From: Bradyrhizobium sp. CER78
Lineage (GTDB): Bacteria > Pseudomonadota > Alphaproteobacteria > Rhizobiales > Xanthobacteraceae
Assembly: GCF_029846235.1 (NCBI RefSeq)
Contig: NZ_JARVWP010000004.1
Location: forward strand, 514,247-578,246
Reading direction: 5' to 3'
Length of the DNA stretch: 64,000 nucleotides
The first letter of the stretch is position 1; each line of letters opens with the position of its first letter. The position numbers and the translations under genes were made by a program. The notes below the pieces were generated by a model. That model was not told where the DNA came from. It made no database searches and saw only the letters and a list, made by a program, of their open reading frames with translations. Positions 1 through 9,031 of the stretch are shown here, one piece after another.

Positions 1-75
1 CGGCGCGGCACTGGTTCAAGTGATTGCCAGATGCGTCAACGCCGCCCTTGATATGCGAGTTCCCCGGCCCGGCGT

Positions 76-1290
76 TCACGGCTTCTGATAGATCACGTGA
101 CCTGCGCGGATGGTGCTGCTCACTTTCGCGAGATTGGCGACGTCGCTGAGCGGATCGCCGTCGAGCACCACGAGATCGGCGTCGAAGCCCTGCTCCACCC
201 TGCCCTTCTTCGCAGCCTTGAAGTACCGCGCCGGATTGGTCGTCAGCGAGGCCAGCACCTGGCGCTCCGACAATGCGCGGTGCATCAGCTGATATTCCTG
301 CGTGGTGTCGTACAGCTTGGTGAAGCCGACATCGGTGCCGAACAGCACCGCCCCGCCATTCTCCGAGAACTGCTTGAGCTGGTTGACGGTCGCGGCCAGC
401 AGCCGGTTGGTCACGGCGGGATCCAGGACAACGGTCGTGAACAGCGACAGCGTCGGGATCAGTGCAATGCCCTGCGCCTTGAACCGCGCCAGCTGCTCCG
501 GCGTATATCCGGCTTCGCTCGGGTCGGTGTGCGCCATGATATCGACGCCGGCGGTGATCACCGTCTCGACGCCGGTCTTGTTCTGCGGATGGGCAAACGC
601 CGGCTTTCCCTGCGCATGCGCCACGTCGACCGCGGCCCTGGCGATCGCCGGGTCCATGTTCACGACCGGCTTGTTTCCCTTGTAGACGCCGGTGAACAGC
701 TTCACGCCATCGAGGTTGAGGTCCATGTAGCTGCGCGCCAGTTGCGTGGCCTCGTCCGGCGTCGATGCCTCGGGCAGCTGCATGTCCGCGGGCAGATAGG
801 CCGGATGGCCGTCCTTCGGGAAGATGCTGGCGGCGAGGAAGATGTTGGGACCGGCGACCTCACCCGCGGCGATGCGCTTGCGCAGTGGCAATATGTTCCG
901 CGGATCGGAGCCGAGGTCCCAGACCGTCGTGAAGCCCCACCGCGTCAGCATCTCCTGCATGTGCTGCGTCAGCGGCGCGGCCGGCGTCTCGCCGGCGTTG
1001 TGCCAGACATGCTCGGTGAAATGCACATGGCTGTTCCAGAACCCGGCAACCACGGTCTTGCCGCTGCAATCGATGACGCGCGCGTCCGCGGGCGCCTTGA
1101 CGTCGCCGGTCTTGCCGACCGCGCTGATGACGCCGTCCGAGATCACGATCACAGCATCCGGCAGCGCAGCCGCGTCGGCCGATGCGTAGAGCGTGCCGCC
1201 GCGGAGCACCACCGTCTCGGCATGCGCCGCCACCGAGGCAACGGCTGAGCCGATGAGAAAGAGCGCGATGCGTAGCCAGGTCCCGGTCAT
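76..1290 (-). CDS. Secreted metal-dependent amidohydrolase
   Basis: 404-aa protein of the imidazolonepropionase/prolidase-like amidohydrolase family, predicted to hydrolyse amide, ester or lactone bonds outside the cytoplasm. The chosen ATG at 1290 is followed directly by a signal peptide (hydrophobic core ending VAAHAE); an upstream ATG at 1326 would put 12 extra residues before it. Metal-ligand motifs are visible in family order: HVHF (His88 and His90), GVKLF (candidate carbamylated Lys), AFAHP, MAHT and the C-terminal GTDVG aspartate. The substrate cannot be read from sequence. It stands alone, convergent with nothing visible on its left. Confidence 0.85.
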   Translation of the reverse strand: MTGTWLRIALFLIGSAVASVAAHAETVVLRGGTLYASADAAALPDAVIVISDGVISAVGKTGDVKAPADARVIDCSGKTVVAGFWNSHVHFTEHVWHNAGETPAAPLTQHMQEMLTRWGFTTVWDLGSDPRNILPLRKRIAAGEVAGPNIFLAASIFPKDGHPAYLPADMQLPEASTPDEATQLARSYMDLNLDGVKLFTGVYKGNKPVVNMDPAIARAAVDVAHAQGKPAFAHPQNKTGVETVITAGVDIMAHTDPSEAGYTPEQLARFKAQGIALIPTLSLFTTVVLDPAVTNRLLAATVNQLKQFSENGGAVLFGTDVGFTKLYDTTQEYQLMHRALSERQVLASLTTNPARYFKAAKKGRVEQGFDADLVVLDGDPLSDVANLAKVSSTIRAGHVIYQKP

Positions 1291-1398
1291 GGACAGCCTC
1301 TTTGATGATGGCATGCCGGCAACCACCGGCGCGCGGCAACATAGAGGTTGTGCGCGGCGCGGTTTGATCGTTCTTGCTGTCCGCGACGGCCCGGCCCG

Positions 1399-2682
1399 TC
1401 ACTCCTCGGGCGCGTTCTCGATCGGGTCGAACCGGTCGGCCTCGAGCCCGAGCAGATTCCAGGATTGCAGCATGTGCGGCGGCAGCGGCGCGCTGACATC
1501 GATCACGCCGCCGCGCGGATGCGGAATCACGATGCGGCGGGCGAGCAGATGCAGCCGGTTCTGCAGGCCGCCCGGCAGCTGCCAGTTCTCCTTGTTGAAA
1601 TATTTGGGATCGCCGACGATCGCGTGATCGATATGTGCCATGTGGGCGCGCAATTGATGGGTGCGGCCGGTCACCGGCTTGAGCGAGACCCAGGCGAGCT
1701 TGGTCGCGGAAGCCTCGACCACGGCGTAATAGGTCACGGCATGGCTTGCGCCCTCGTCACCATGCTCGGCGATCCGCATGATGCTGTCCTCCTCGCTCTC
1801 CTCCTTGGCGAGATAGGTCGAGATCCGGCCCTGCTTCGGCTTCGGCACGCCGGCGACCAGCGCCCAGTAGATCTTGCGCGCGGAGCGATGACGGAACGCG
1901 CCGGTGAGGAACGATGCAGCGAAACGCGTCTTGGCGATCAGCAGGCAACCGGAGGTCTCCCGGTCGATACGATGCACCAGGCGCGGCTTCTGCCCCTTAG
2001 CGTCGCGCATCACCTCAAGCATCTGGTCGACATGGCGCGTCATGCCGGAGCCACCCTGCACGGCGAGACCGGCGGGCTTGTTCAGCACCAGCACGTCGTC
2101 GTCCTCGTACAGCGTCATGTCCTTCAGCGCCTGCAGCGTCTTCGCCTCGGCCTCCGAGAGCGTGCCTGAAGTCTTCGGCGTGTCGAGCCGCAGCGGCGGA
2201 ATCCGGACGCTCTGGCCCTCCTCCAGCCGGTCCTTGGAATCGGCGCGCTTGCCGTTGACCCTGAGCTCGCCCTTCCGGACGATGCGCTGGATATGGGAGA
2301 ACGACAGGCCGGGAAACCGCGCCTCGAGGAAGCGATCGACGCGCATGCCGTTTTCGTCGGTCGTGACGACGACGGTCTGCACCTTGGTCGGCAATGGCTG
2401 CTCGGCCGCCTGCTTTTCAGCGGCGGGCTCAGGCCGCTCGTTGCGGTCGCGGCGCGGCTCGGCAAAGCGCGGCGGCTTTCCGGGCGCGCGGTGCGCGAAC
2501 GGACGGTCGCCGGACTTGCGCTCACCGGACTTGCGCTCACCGGATTTGCGCTCGTCCGGCTTGCGGCTGCGTTGCGCCGATCCGCCCTTGCCACGATCGC
2601 CGTCACGGCTCTTGTCGCGTCCCTTGGCGCGCTCTTTGGCGCGATCGCCCGGCGATGTGGTTCTCTTGATACGGCGGCTCAT
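1399..2682 (-). CDS. RluA-family (RluC/RluD-like) 23S rRNA pseudouridine synthase with basic N-terminal extension
   Basis: 427-aa pseudouridine synthase that should isomerise uridines in large-subunit rRNA. An S4 RNA-binding domain (about residues 90-150, RVDRFLEARFPGLS) precedes the catalytic domain, which has the signature HRIDRETSG near residue 238 holding the catalytic Asp. The family is usually about 320 aa; the extra length is an Arg/Lys/Asp/Gly-rich disordered head of about 90 residues containing tandem ERKSG repeats. The start at 2682 gives MSRRIKRTTS; an upstream in-frame ATG at 2709 would add nine residues. RluC versus RluD cannot be decided by eye. Confidence 0.88.
   Translation of the reverse strand: MSRRIKRTTSPGDRAKERAKGRDKSRDGDRGKGGSAQRSRKPDERKSGERKSGERKSGDRPFAHRAPGKPPRFAEPRRDRNERPEPAAEKQAAEQPLPTKVQTVVVTTDENGMRVDRFLEARFPGLSFSHIQRIVRKGELRVNGKRADSKDRLEEGQSVRIPPLRLDTPKTSGTLSEAEAKTLQALKDMTLYEDDDVLVLNKPAGLAVQGGSGMTRHVDQMLEVMRDAKGQKPRLVHRIDRETSGCLLIAKTRFAASFLTGAFRHRSARKIYWALVAGVPKPKQGRISTYLAKEESEEDSIMRIAEHGDEGASHAVTYYAVVEASATKLAWVSLKPVTGRTHQLRAHMAHIDHAIVGDPKYFNKENWQLPGGLQNRLHLLARRIVIPHPRGGVIDVSAPLPPHMLQSWNLLGLEADRFDPIENAPEE
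2510..2569 (-). repeat. 15-bp tandem repeat inside the pseudouridine synthase gene
   Basis: Three consecutive 15-bp units (plus-strand unit CCGGACTTGCGCTCA, one base variant in the third) and a diverged fourth unit encode repeated ERKSG pentapeptides in the basic N-terminal head. The period is a multiple of three, so copy-number change would not shift the frame. Confidence 0.8.
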
Positions 2683-2824
2683 GGTGGTTTTTCGGCTCCA
2701 GACCTGCATTGTGCCTAGCGCAAATGCCGCGAATCGTCACGGCGAAATCGGTGTGAATCCTGCGCGACTCGGCCATGTTGGGCCGCTTGCGGCAATCGAG
2801 CAGAGCCTCGGAAGGAGCTTTGGA

Positions 2825-3775
2825 ATGAGCCTTGGAATGAGACTGCCGATGGCGGCTTTGGCGGCGGCCCTGATGCTCACGGGCCCGGCGCTGGCCCAGC
2901 AAAGCCCGATGCCGGAAGACTTGGCCTGGAAGCTCCTGGAACTCGGCCGCGTCGTCGACCCGCCCAAGACCGCGGCGCTCTACGCGCCGCTGCAGCAGAA
3001 GGAGCCCTATCAGGGCGTCAAGGTCGAGCGCGACGCCAAGTATGGCCCTGCCGACCGCCATCTGCTCGACGTCTTCACGCCGGACACCACGGCACCGCCG
3101 CGGCCGGTGCTGATTTACATCCATGGCGGCGGCTTCACTGCCGGCAACAAGCGCAACCCAGGCAGCCCGTTCTACGACAACATCATGCTGTGGGCCGTGA
3201 AGAGCGGCTTCGTCGGCGTCAATGCCACCTACCGCCTCGCGCCGGCCTTTCCATGGCCGGCAGGCGCCGAAGACGTCGGCGCGATCGTGCAGTGGGTCTC
3301 GGAGAACATCGCCAGCCGCGGCGGCGAGCCCAGACGCATCTTCCTGATGGGCCAGTCGGCCGGTGCGGTCCATGTCGCGAGCTATGTCTCGCACGGCGAA
3401 TTCCACAAGGTGAAGGACGGCGGCCTGGCCGGCGCGATCATGGTGTCGGGCATCTACGATCTGACGGCCTCGCCGGCCGGCGACGCCGAGCGCGCCTATT
3501 ACGGCTCAGACCCGTCGCGCTACACCGAGCGCTCCTCGCTGCAGGGCCTGATGGCAAGCCCGATCCCGTTCCTGATCACCGCGGCCGAGCTCGACCCGCC
3601 GCGCTTCGTCGAGCAGTTCGAGCTGTTGAAGCAGGCCACCTGCAAGCGGCCGAGCGGCTGCGCGCGCAGCTTCATGCTGCCGCAGCACAGCCACATGTCG
3701 GAGGTCTATGCGATCAACACTCAGGACACGCGGCTGACCGACGAGATCGTGGAGTTCGTGAAGAGCGTGAAGTGA
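2825..3775 (+). CDS. Secreted alpha/beta-hydrolase (carboxylesterase, HSL/BD-FAE-like)
   Basis: 316-aa esterase with a signal peptide (MSLGMRLPMAALAAALMLTG, cleavage near ALAQ). The oxyanion motif HGGG is at residues 100-103, the nucleophile elbow is GQSAG with Ser178, and candidate Asp257 (AELDPP) and His288 or His290 (HSHMSE) complete the triad. This arrangement is typical of hormone-sensitive-lipase and arylformamidase-like hydrolases acting on small esters. The frame stays open far upstream, but the start is placed at 2825 because the signal peptide begins there. The substrate is unknown. It is convergent with rarA across a repeat-bearing gap. Confidence 0.85.
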   Translation: MSLGMRLPMAALAAALMLTGPALAQQSPMPEDLAWKLLELGRVVDPPKTAALYAPLQQKEPYQGVKVERDAKYGPADRHLLDVFTPDTTAPPRPVLIYIHGGGFTAGNKRNPGSPFYDNIMLWAVKSGFVGVNATYRLAPAFPWPAGAEDVGAIVQWVSENIASRGGEPRRIFLMGQSAGAVHVASYVSHGEFHKVKDGGLAGAIMVSGIYDLTASPAGDAERAYYGSDPSRYTERSSLQGLMASPIPFLITAAELDPPRFVEQFELLKQATCKRPSGCARSFMLPQHSHMSEVYAINTQDTRLTDEIVEFVKSVK

Positions 3776-4071
3776 ATGAAGTTAGGAGCCGTCGCAGCGG
3801 GCGCCGCCAAAATATCGAAAACAACCCCATGCAAAGGAGCCGGCGGCCGGCGCTCGACCAACCAACTTGACACGTCGGGCAACTCAGGGATATTCTTCTA
3901 TTATTCCGAAATATCGTCACAGCCCAAGACTACCGCGTATGGCATTTGCGGGCTTCGGCAACTGACGCTTCCACGCCGCAAACAACGGATTGCGCGCTAT
4001 TCGCGGCCACAGCTTCGTCTCGTCTTGCTCTAAAGCATGATGAGATTAGGTTGAGCTGGAACGGCATCGAA
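3776..4071. other. Intergenic spacer with no gene recognised
   Basis: No reading frame here resembles a protein and no RNA gene was recognised. The stretch is somewhat AT-richer than its neighbours and leads into the palindromic repeat at 4072. Confidence 0.5.
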
Positions 4072-4203
4072 GGTTCACCTCTCCCTTGGGAGAGGTCGAT
4101 TTGCAAAGCAAATCGGGTGAGGGATTATGCTCTATCGAGAGAGCAAGAGCCCTCACCCGGATTGCTTCGCAATCCGACCTCTCCCCGGCGGGAGAGGTGA
4201 ACC
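4072..4203. repeat. Palindromic intergenic repeat, family A, copy 1
   Basis: A roughly 132-bp element has terminal inverted arms (GGTTCACCTCTCCC at the left, GGGAGAGGTGAACC at the right), inner arms GGGTGAGGG and CCCTCACCC, and two small internal palindromes around TTGCAAAGCAA and ATTGCTTCGCAAT. It sits between two converging stop codons. A second, similar copy lies at 8885-9017. It is likely a REP/RIME-like element and could form a large cruciform or RNA hairpin. Confidence 0.88.
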
Positions 4204-4243
4204 AAGACCGCGCCAAGCCGGTTCAACCAAAACTCATCCCGAT

Positions 4244-5578
4244 CTAGCTCCCGCCCCGCTCCTTGCGGAGCCGCGCCCAGTAATCCAGCCGCTTGCGGAT
4301 CTCGCGCTCGAAGCCGCGGTCGGGCGGATCGTAGAAGGTCTGGCGGCCCAGCGCTTCCGGGAAATAGTCCTGGCCGGAGAACGCGTCGGGCTGATCGTGA
4401 TCATACTGATAGCCGGAGCCATAGCCCTCCGACTTCATCAGCTTGGTCGGCGAATTCAGGATGTGCTTCGGCGGCAGCAGCGAGCCGCCTTGTTTTGCAC
4501 TCTGCATCGCCGCGCCAAACGCGGTGTAGACCGCGTTCGATTTCGGCGCTGTCGCCAGATAAACCACGGCCTGCGCGATCGCGAGCTCCCCTTCGGGCGA
4601 GCCCAGGAAATCATAGGCATCCTTGGCGGCGTTGCAGACCGCGAGCGCCTGCGGATCGGCAAGGCCGATGTCCTCAACCGCCATGCGCACCACGCGGCGC
4701 GCCAGGAACAGCGGATCCTCGCCGGCATCGAACATCCGCGCGAGGTAATACAGCGCCGCATCCGGATCGGAGCCGCGAACCGACTTGTGCAGCGACGAGA
4801 TCAGGTTGTAATGGCCGTCAGCCGACTTGTCGTAGATCGGCGCGCGGCGCTGCAGGATGGCCTGCAACTGCTCGGCGTTGAACACCTCGCCCTTGCGCGC
4901 GGCGCGCCAGACCTCTTCGGCCAATGTCAGCGAGGCGCGGCCATCGCCGTCGGCCATCCGCACCAGCACGGCGCGCGCTTCCGCATCGAGCGGCAGGGCC
5001 TTGCCCTCGATCTTCTCGGCATTGGCAAACAGCCGTTCGATCGCAGCCGTATCGAGTGAGTGAAACACCAGCACGCGGGCGCGCGACAGAAGCGCCGCGT
5101 TGAGCTCGAACGACGGGTTCTCGGTGGTGGCGCCGACCAGCACCACCGTGCCGTCCTCCATCACGGGCAGGAAGGAATCCTGCTGCGCGCGGTTGAACCG
5201 ATGCACCTCGTCGACGAACAGCAGCGTGCCCTTGCCGGTCTCGCGGCGGGCACGTGCAGCATCGAATGCCTTCTTCAGATCGGCGACGCCGGAGAACACC
5301 GCGGAGATCTGCTCGAAATGCAGCTCGGTGGCATCGGCCAGCAGCCGCGCCACCGTGGTCTTGCCGGTGCCGGGCGGGCCCCAGAACACCAGCGAGCCCA
5401 GCGTGCGCGTCTCCAGCATGCGGGTCAGCGCGCCGTCGGGGCCGAGGATGTGATCCTGGCCGACGACGTCGGCCAGCGTGCGCGGGCGCAGCCGGTCCGG
5501 CAGCGGGTGTGGCGCGTCCTGCTCCATCCCCGCGGCGGCGAACAGGTTGCTGGCCTCGCGCGGTTGTTTCGGGCTCAT
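4244..5578 (-). CDS. rarA: Replication-associated recombination protein A (MgsA/RarA AAA ATPase)
   Basis: 444-aa clamp-loader-like AAA+ ATPase that acts at stalled replication forks. An N-terminal Walker A (GPPGTGKTT, about residues 69-77) and Walker B (LLFVDEVHRFN) are clear, followed by sensor motif ATTENPSF and the RarA C-terminal domain (KHILNSPTKLMK, YQYDHDQPDAFSGQDYFPE). Its ATG overlaps the stop of the upstream Deg-like protease by 4 nt (ATGA), so the two are translationally coupled. The length is normal for the family. Confidence 0.96.
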   Translation of the reverse strand: MSPKQPREASNLFAAAGMEQDAPHPLPDRLRPRTLADVVGQDHILGPDGALTRMLETRTLGSLVFWGPPGTGKTTVARLLADATELHFEQISAVFSGVADLKKAFDAARARRETGKGTLLFVDEVHRFNRAQQDSFLPVMEDGTVVLVGATTENPSFELNAALLSRARVLVFHSLDTAAIERLFANAEKIEGKALPLDAEARAVLVRMADGDGRASLTLAEEVWRAARKGEVFNAEQLQAILQRRAPIYDKSADGHYNLISSLHKSVRGSDPDAALYYLARMFDAGEDPLFLARRVVRMAVEDIGLADPQALAVCNAAKDAYDFLGSPEGELAIAQAVVYLATAPKSNAVYTAFGAAMQSAKQGGSLLPPKHILNSPTKLMKSEGYGSGYQYDHDQPDAFSGQDYFPEALGRQTFYDPPDRGFEREIRKRLDYWARLRKERGGS

Positions 5579-6987
5579 CCGCCGAGCGTCACGTTGATCT
5601 GCTGGCCGCCGCGCACCAGCGTGACGCGCCAGATCCGCGAGCCCGCCTTCGATACCTTGTCGAGGTCACTGGTTCGCACGATCTTCTCGTTGTTGACCGC
5701 CAGGATGATGTCGCCCTTCTGGAAGCCGACATTGGCGGCGGTGCCGTCATCGGCGAGCTCGGTCACCACCACGCCCTCCGCGCCAGCGTCGAGATGCAGC
5801 TCATCGGCCAGCGCCGGCGAGATGTTGGCGACCCTCGCGCCCTGGAACGGCGAGCGCGCGGTCAGCACGATCTCGTCGCGGTTGGTGTCCGGCGCGGTCT
5901 CCAGCGGCACGGTCAGCTTCACCGGCTTGCCGGCGCGCTGCACCTCGATCTCGGCGTTGCCGCCGAGCGGACGGGTCGCGAAGCGGTAGTCGAACGCGTT
6001 GGGATCGTCGATCGGCGTGCCGTCGATGCCGATGATCAGGTCGGACAGCTTCAGCCCGGCCTTCGCCGCGGGGCTGTTCGGTGCCACGTTGGCGACCAGC
6101 GCGCCGGTCGGCAGCTTCAGTCCCAGCGTCTCCGCGATCTCTGGCGTCACCGCCTGCAGCCGCGCGCCGAGCCATGGCCGCTTCACGGCCTTGCCGCCGC
6201 TCTTGGCGGAGGCCACCACCACCCGCACCATGTTGGCGGGAATCGCAAAGCCGATGCCCTGCGAGCCGCCGGAGCGCGAGAAGATCGCGGTGTTGATACC
6301 GGCGAGCCGTCCGGTCATGTCGACCAACGCGCCGCCGGAATTGCCGGGATTGATCGCGGCGTCGGTCTGAATGAAGAATTGATAATCCGTGATCCCGACT
6401 TGAGTACGCGCCAGGGCCGAGATGATGCCGTGCGTCACGGTCTGGCCGACGCCGAACGGGTTGCCAATCGCCAGCACCACGTCGCCGACCTGCAGCTGAT
6501 CGGAATTGGCGAAGTCGAGGGTCGCGAATTTCTCCTTGTTGGTGCCCTTCAGCCGCAGCACCGCAAGATCAGTGCGGCTGTCCTTCAACACGATCTCCGC
6601 CTCGTATTCGCGCTTGTCGGCGAGCGAGACCTTCACCTGGTCGGCGCCCTCGATCACGTGATTGTTGGTGACCACGAGGCCGGAGCCGTCGACCATCACG
6701 CCGGAGCCGAGCGAGCGCTGCATCTGCTCGGGCTGCTGGCCCGGCGCGCCGAAGAAGCGGCGGAAGAACGGATCGTCCATGAACGGGTTGCGGTTCTGCA
6801 CCGTCTTGGCGGCGTAGACATTGACCACCGCGGGCTGCACCCGCTGCACGATCGGCGCATAGGACAGCTGGAGCTCAGCCTGCGACGACGGCACGCGACG
6901 ATCCTGGGCCGCGGCCGGGGACGGATTCCCTATGAAAGCCAAGGCGCACAGAGCGAATATTGCAGCGAATCGGACGGGTTGGAGCAT
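5575..6987 (-). CDS. Periplasmic Deg/HtrA-family serine protease
   Basis: 470-aa Do-family endoprotease for periplasmic protein quality control. The start at 6987 gives a clean signal peptide (MLQPVRFAAIFALCALAFIG, cleavage after AAAQ) with GAGAGG upstream; a longer reading to 7116 adds 43 residues before it. The catalytic triad is visible as His110 (NNHVIEG), Asp140 (SRTDLAVLRL) and Ser217 (NPGNSGGALVD). Two PDZ domains follow, around residues 245-335 and 375-465. The stop overlaps rarA by 4 nt. DegP versus DegQ cannot be assigned. Confidence 0.93.
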   Translation of the reverse strand: MLQPVRFAAIFALCALAFIGNPSPAAAQDRRVPSSQAELQLSYAPIVQRVQPAVVNVYAAKTVQNRNPFMDDPFFRRFFGAPGQQPEQMQRSLGSGVMVDGSGLVVTNNHVIEGADQVKVSLADKREYEAEIVLKDSRTDLAVLRLKGTNKEKFATLDFANSDQLQVGDVVLAIGNPFGVGQTVTHGIISALARTQVGITDYQFFIQTDAAINPGNSGGALVDMTGRLAGINTAIFSRSGGSQGIGFAIPANMVRVVVASAKSGGKAVKRPWLGARLQAVTPEIAETLGLKLPTGALVANVAPNSPAAKAGLKLSDLIIGIDGTPIDDPNAFDYRFATRPLGGNAEIEVQRAGKPVKLTVPLETAPDTNRDEIVLTARSPFQGARVANISPALADELHLDAGAEGVVVTELADDGTAANVGFQKGDIILAVNNEKIVRTSDLDKVSKAGSRIWRVTLVRGGQQINVTLGG

Positions 6988-7150
6988 TCTCACCTCTCGT
7001 GGAAACGCCGGAATATAGGCGTGTTCGCCGGGCAAATGAAGGGCGCCGGGGCGGATAACTGGTCCCCGCCGGACCGGTGCAAAACCCCTGGCCGCCGCGT
7101 TGAAGCGCACCGCCAAGCATCTATGATGGCTGTCATCTCACTGCGCCGCT

Positions 7151-7178
7151 CCGCTTGTTGCCCGCGGACAACAAGCGG
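7151..7178. promoter_or_regulatory. 28-bp perfect palindrome upstream of the porin gene
   Basis: Arms CCGCTTGTTG and CAACAAGCGG are perfectly complementary and flank an 8-nt centre, CCCGCGGA. It lies 100 bp before the porin start and 164 bp before the divergent protease start, so it may be an operator or a leader hairpin of either. No T-tract follows on either strand, which argues against a terminator. Confidence 0.5.
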
Positions 7179-7277
7179 AACTGCGAAGCCTGGAAGCACT
7201 GTCGTGCGTCAGTCACGTTCGACTCCTAGGACGTCTCAGTGAGTGAGTGGGGACTTCAAACACAACAGGGGTGCACA

Positions 7278-8876
7278 ATGGGTGCGACAAAAGTTGGTGC
7301 AATCGCCATCGGGCTGGCAGGGGCGCTCGCCGCCTCACCGGCCTATGCGCAATCGGCCGGAGGCGGCAGCGACGCGGAGATCGCGCTGCTGAAGCAGCAG
7401 CTGAAGATGCTCGAGCAGAAGCTCGACAAGCTGCAGAAGCAGACCAATGCCAACACCGCGACCGCAGCCAGTGCAAACGCCAACGCGAAGGCGGCGGATG
7501 CCAAGGCCGCGCGCGTCGCAAGCGCCAATGCCGCGATCCCAGTGAAGGGTCCGGTCGCACCGTCCGGCGTCGTGGTGACGATGCCGAACAACCGGCCGAC
7601 GATCTGCACCGCCGACGAACAGAACTGCGTTGCGATCACGAGCCGCGTGCATTGGGATGTCGGGGGCTACGACTATCGTCCGAACACCGCGAACACCTCG
7701 CCACAGAAGCTCGACAGCGGCGAGAACCTGCGCCGCGCCCGCATCGGCATCGTCGGCAAGTTCTTCGGCGACTGGAATTACGCGCTGATCTACGACTTCG
7801 GCGGCTCGGCCGATGGCTTCGGCGGCGCGGCACCGGGATCGCTGCCAGGCGGCGGCACCTCGGGCGTCGAGAATGCCTATCTGAGCTACACCGGCTTCAA
7901 GCCGTTCGGCGGCAAGATGGCGATCGAAGGCGGCATCATGGACATCCCGTGGACGCTGGACGAATCGACCAGCTCCAACGACATCCTGTTCATGGAGCGC
8001 GCCTCGGTCGGTATCATCGCGCAGAACATCGCCGCCGGTGACTTCCGTTCGGGCGCCGGCACCCGCTGGTGGAACGACCAGCTCTGGATCGGCGGCTATG
8101 TCACCGGACCGACGACAGGCGCGATCCACTCCGCATCCTCGGTCACGCCGGCCGGCACGTCCGAGCAGTATGGCGGCGTCGTCCGCGTTGCCGGCAATCC
8201 GATCAGCGGCAAGGACTATTCGGTGCATATCGGCGCCGACGCGGAATGGCTGGTGCAGCCGCCGCGCAACCAGCTGACGCAGGCGCAGACGCTGACGCTG
8301 AGCGACCGGCCCGAGCTGCGCATCGACCCGACGACGCTGATCTCGACCGGCACGATCGCCAACGTCTCCGGCGCGCAGGTCTACGGCGTCGAGGCGGCGG
8401 CGACCTACGGCCCATTCATCGCGCAGGGCGAATACTACTGGTTCAATGTCGACCGCTCCGCGAATACCGGGCTGCCGCCGTTCGGCGCGCCAAGCCTGAA
8501 ATTCGACGGCGGCTACGCGCAGGTCGGCTACGTGCTGACCGGCGAGAACCACGCCTACAACCCGGCAACGGCCTCCTATGGCGGTATCAAGCCGCACGAT
8601 CCGGTATCGCTCGCCGGCGGCGGCTGGGGCGCCTGGGAAATCGCCGGCCGCGTCAGCACGATGAACCTCAACGACCAGGTCGGCCAGGCGGTCGGCGTCG
8701 CGGGTGGACGGCAGACCGTCTACACCGCCGCGCTGAACTGGTACGTCAACAACAACGTCCGCTTCATGCTGAACTACCTGCACGGCGACATCGCCAAGCA
8801 GGTCTCGACGACCTCGCCTGCCGACGCCGGCTCGAAGTTCGACGCGGTCGCGCTGCGCACGCAGGTTGCGTTCTGA
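7278..8876 (+). CDS. Outer-membrane porin (phosphate-selective OprO/OprP type)
   Basis: 532-aa porin. A signal peptide (MGATKVGAIAIGLAGALAAS, cleavage after AYAQ) is followed by a coiled-coil trimerisation segment (LKQQLKMLEQKLDKLQKQ, about residues 33-50) and a long beta-rich barrel. The barrel ends in a terminal aromatic residue (LRTQVAF), the outer-membrane assembly signal. The start at 7278 is preceded by AGGGG; a start at 7239 would put 13 residues before the signal peptide. Phosphate specificity is a family label, not shown here. Confidence 0.85.
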   Translation: MGATKVGAIAIGLAGALAASPAYAQSAGGGSDAEIALLKQQLKMLEQKLDKLQKQTNANTATAASANANAKAADAKAARVASANAAIPVKGPVAPSGVVVTMPNNRPTICTADEQNCVAITSRVHWDVGGYDYRPNTANTSPQKLDSGENLRRARIGIVGKFFGDWNYALIYDFGGSADGFGGAAPGSLPGGGTSGVENAYLSYTGFKPFGGKMAIEGGIMDIPWTLDESTSSNDILFMERASVGIIAQNIAAGDFRSGAGTRWWNDQLWIGGYVTGPTTGAIHSASSVTPAGTSEQYGGVVRVAGNPISGKDYSVHIGADAEWLVQPPRNQLTQAQTLTLSDRPELRIDPTTLISTGTIANVSGAQVYGVEAAATYGPFIAQGEYYWFNVDRSANTGLPPFGAPSLKFDGGYAQVGYVLTGENHAYNPATASYGGIKPHDPVSLAGGGWGAWEIAGRVSTMNLNDQVGQAVGVAGGRQTVYTAALNWYVNNNVRFMLNYLHGDIAKQVSTTSPADAGSKFDAVALRTQVAF

Positions 8877-8884
8877 GGCGACTT

Positions 8885-9017
8885 ACCTCTCCCCAACGGG
8901 GAGAGGTCGAATTGCGAAGCAATTCGGGTGAGGGGTGCCGCTTCCTCGATGGAGCGTAATCCCTCACCCGGATCGCATCTTGCGATGCGATCCGACCTCT
9001 CCCTCCGGGAGAGGTGA
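8885..9017. repeat. Palindromic intergenic repeat, family A, copy 2
   Basis: Same architecture as 4072-4203: outer arms ACCTCTCCCC and GGGAGAGGT, inner arms GGGTGAGGGG and CCCTCACCCG, and small palindromes ATTGCGAAGCAAT and ATCGCATCTTGCGATGCGAT. It again lies between two converging stop codons (porin and HxlR regulator), where it could act as a transcription barrier. Confidence 0.88.
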
Positions 9018-9031
9018 AGCGCGAGTGCTGA

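Noticed and set aside
5254..7242. 662-codon plus-strand frame
   Set aside because: Antisense to rarA and the Deg protease, both of which have complete catalytic motifs.
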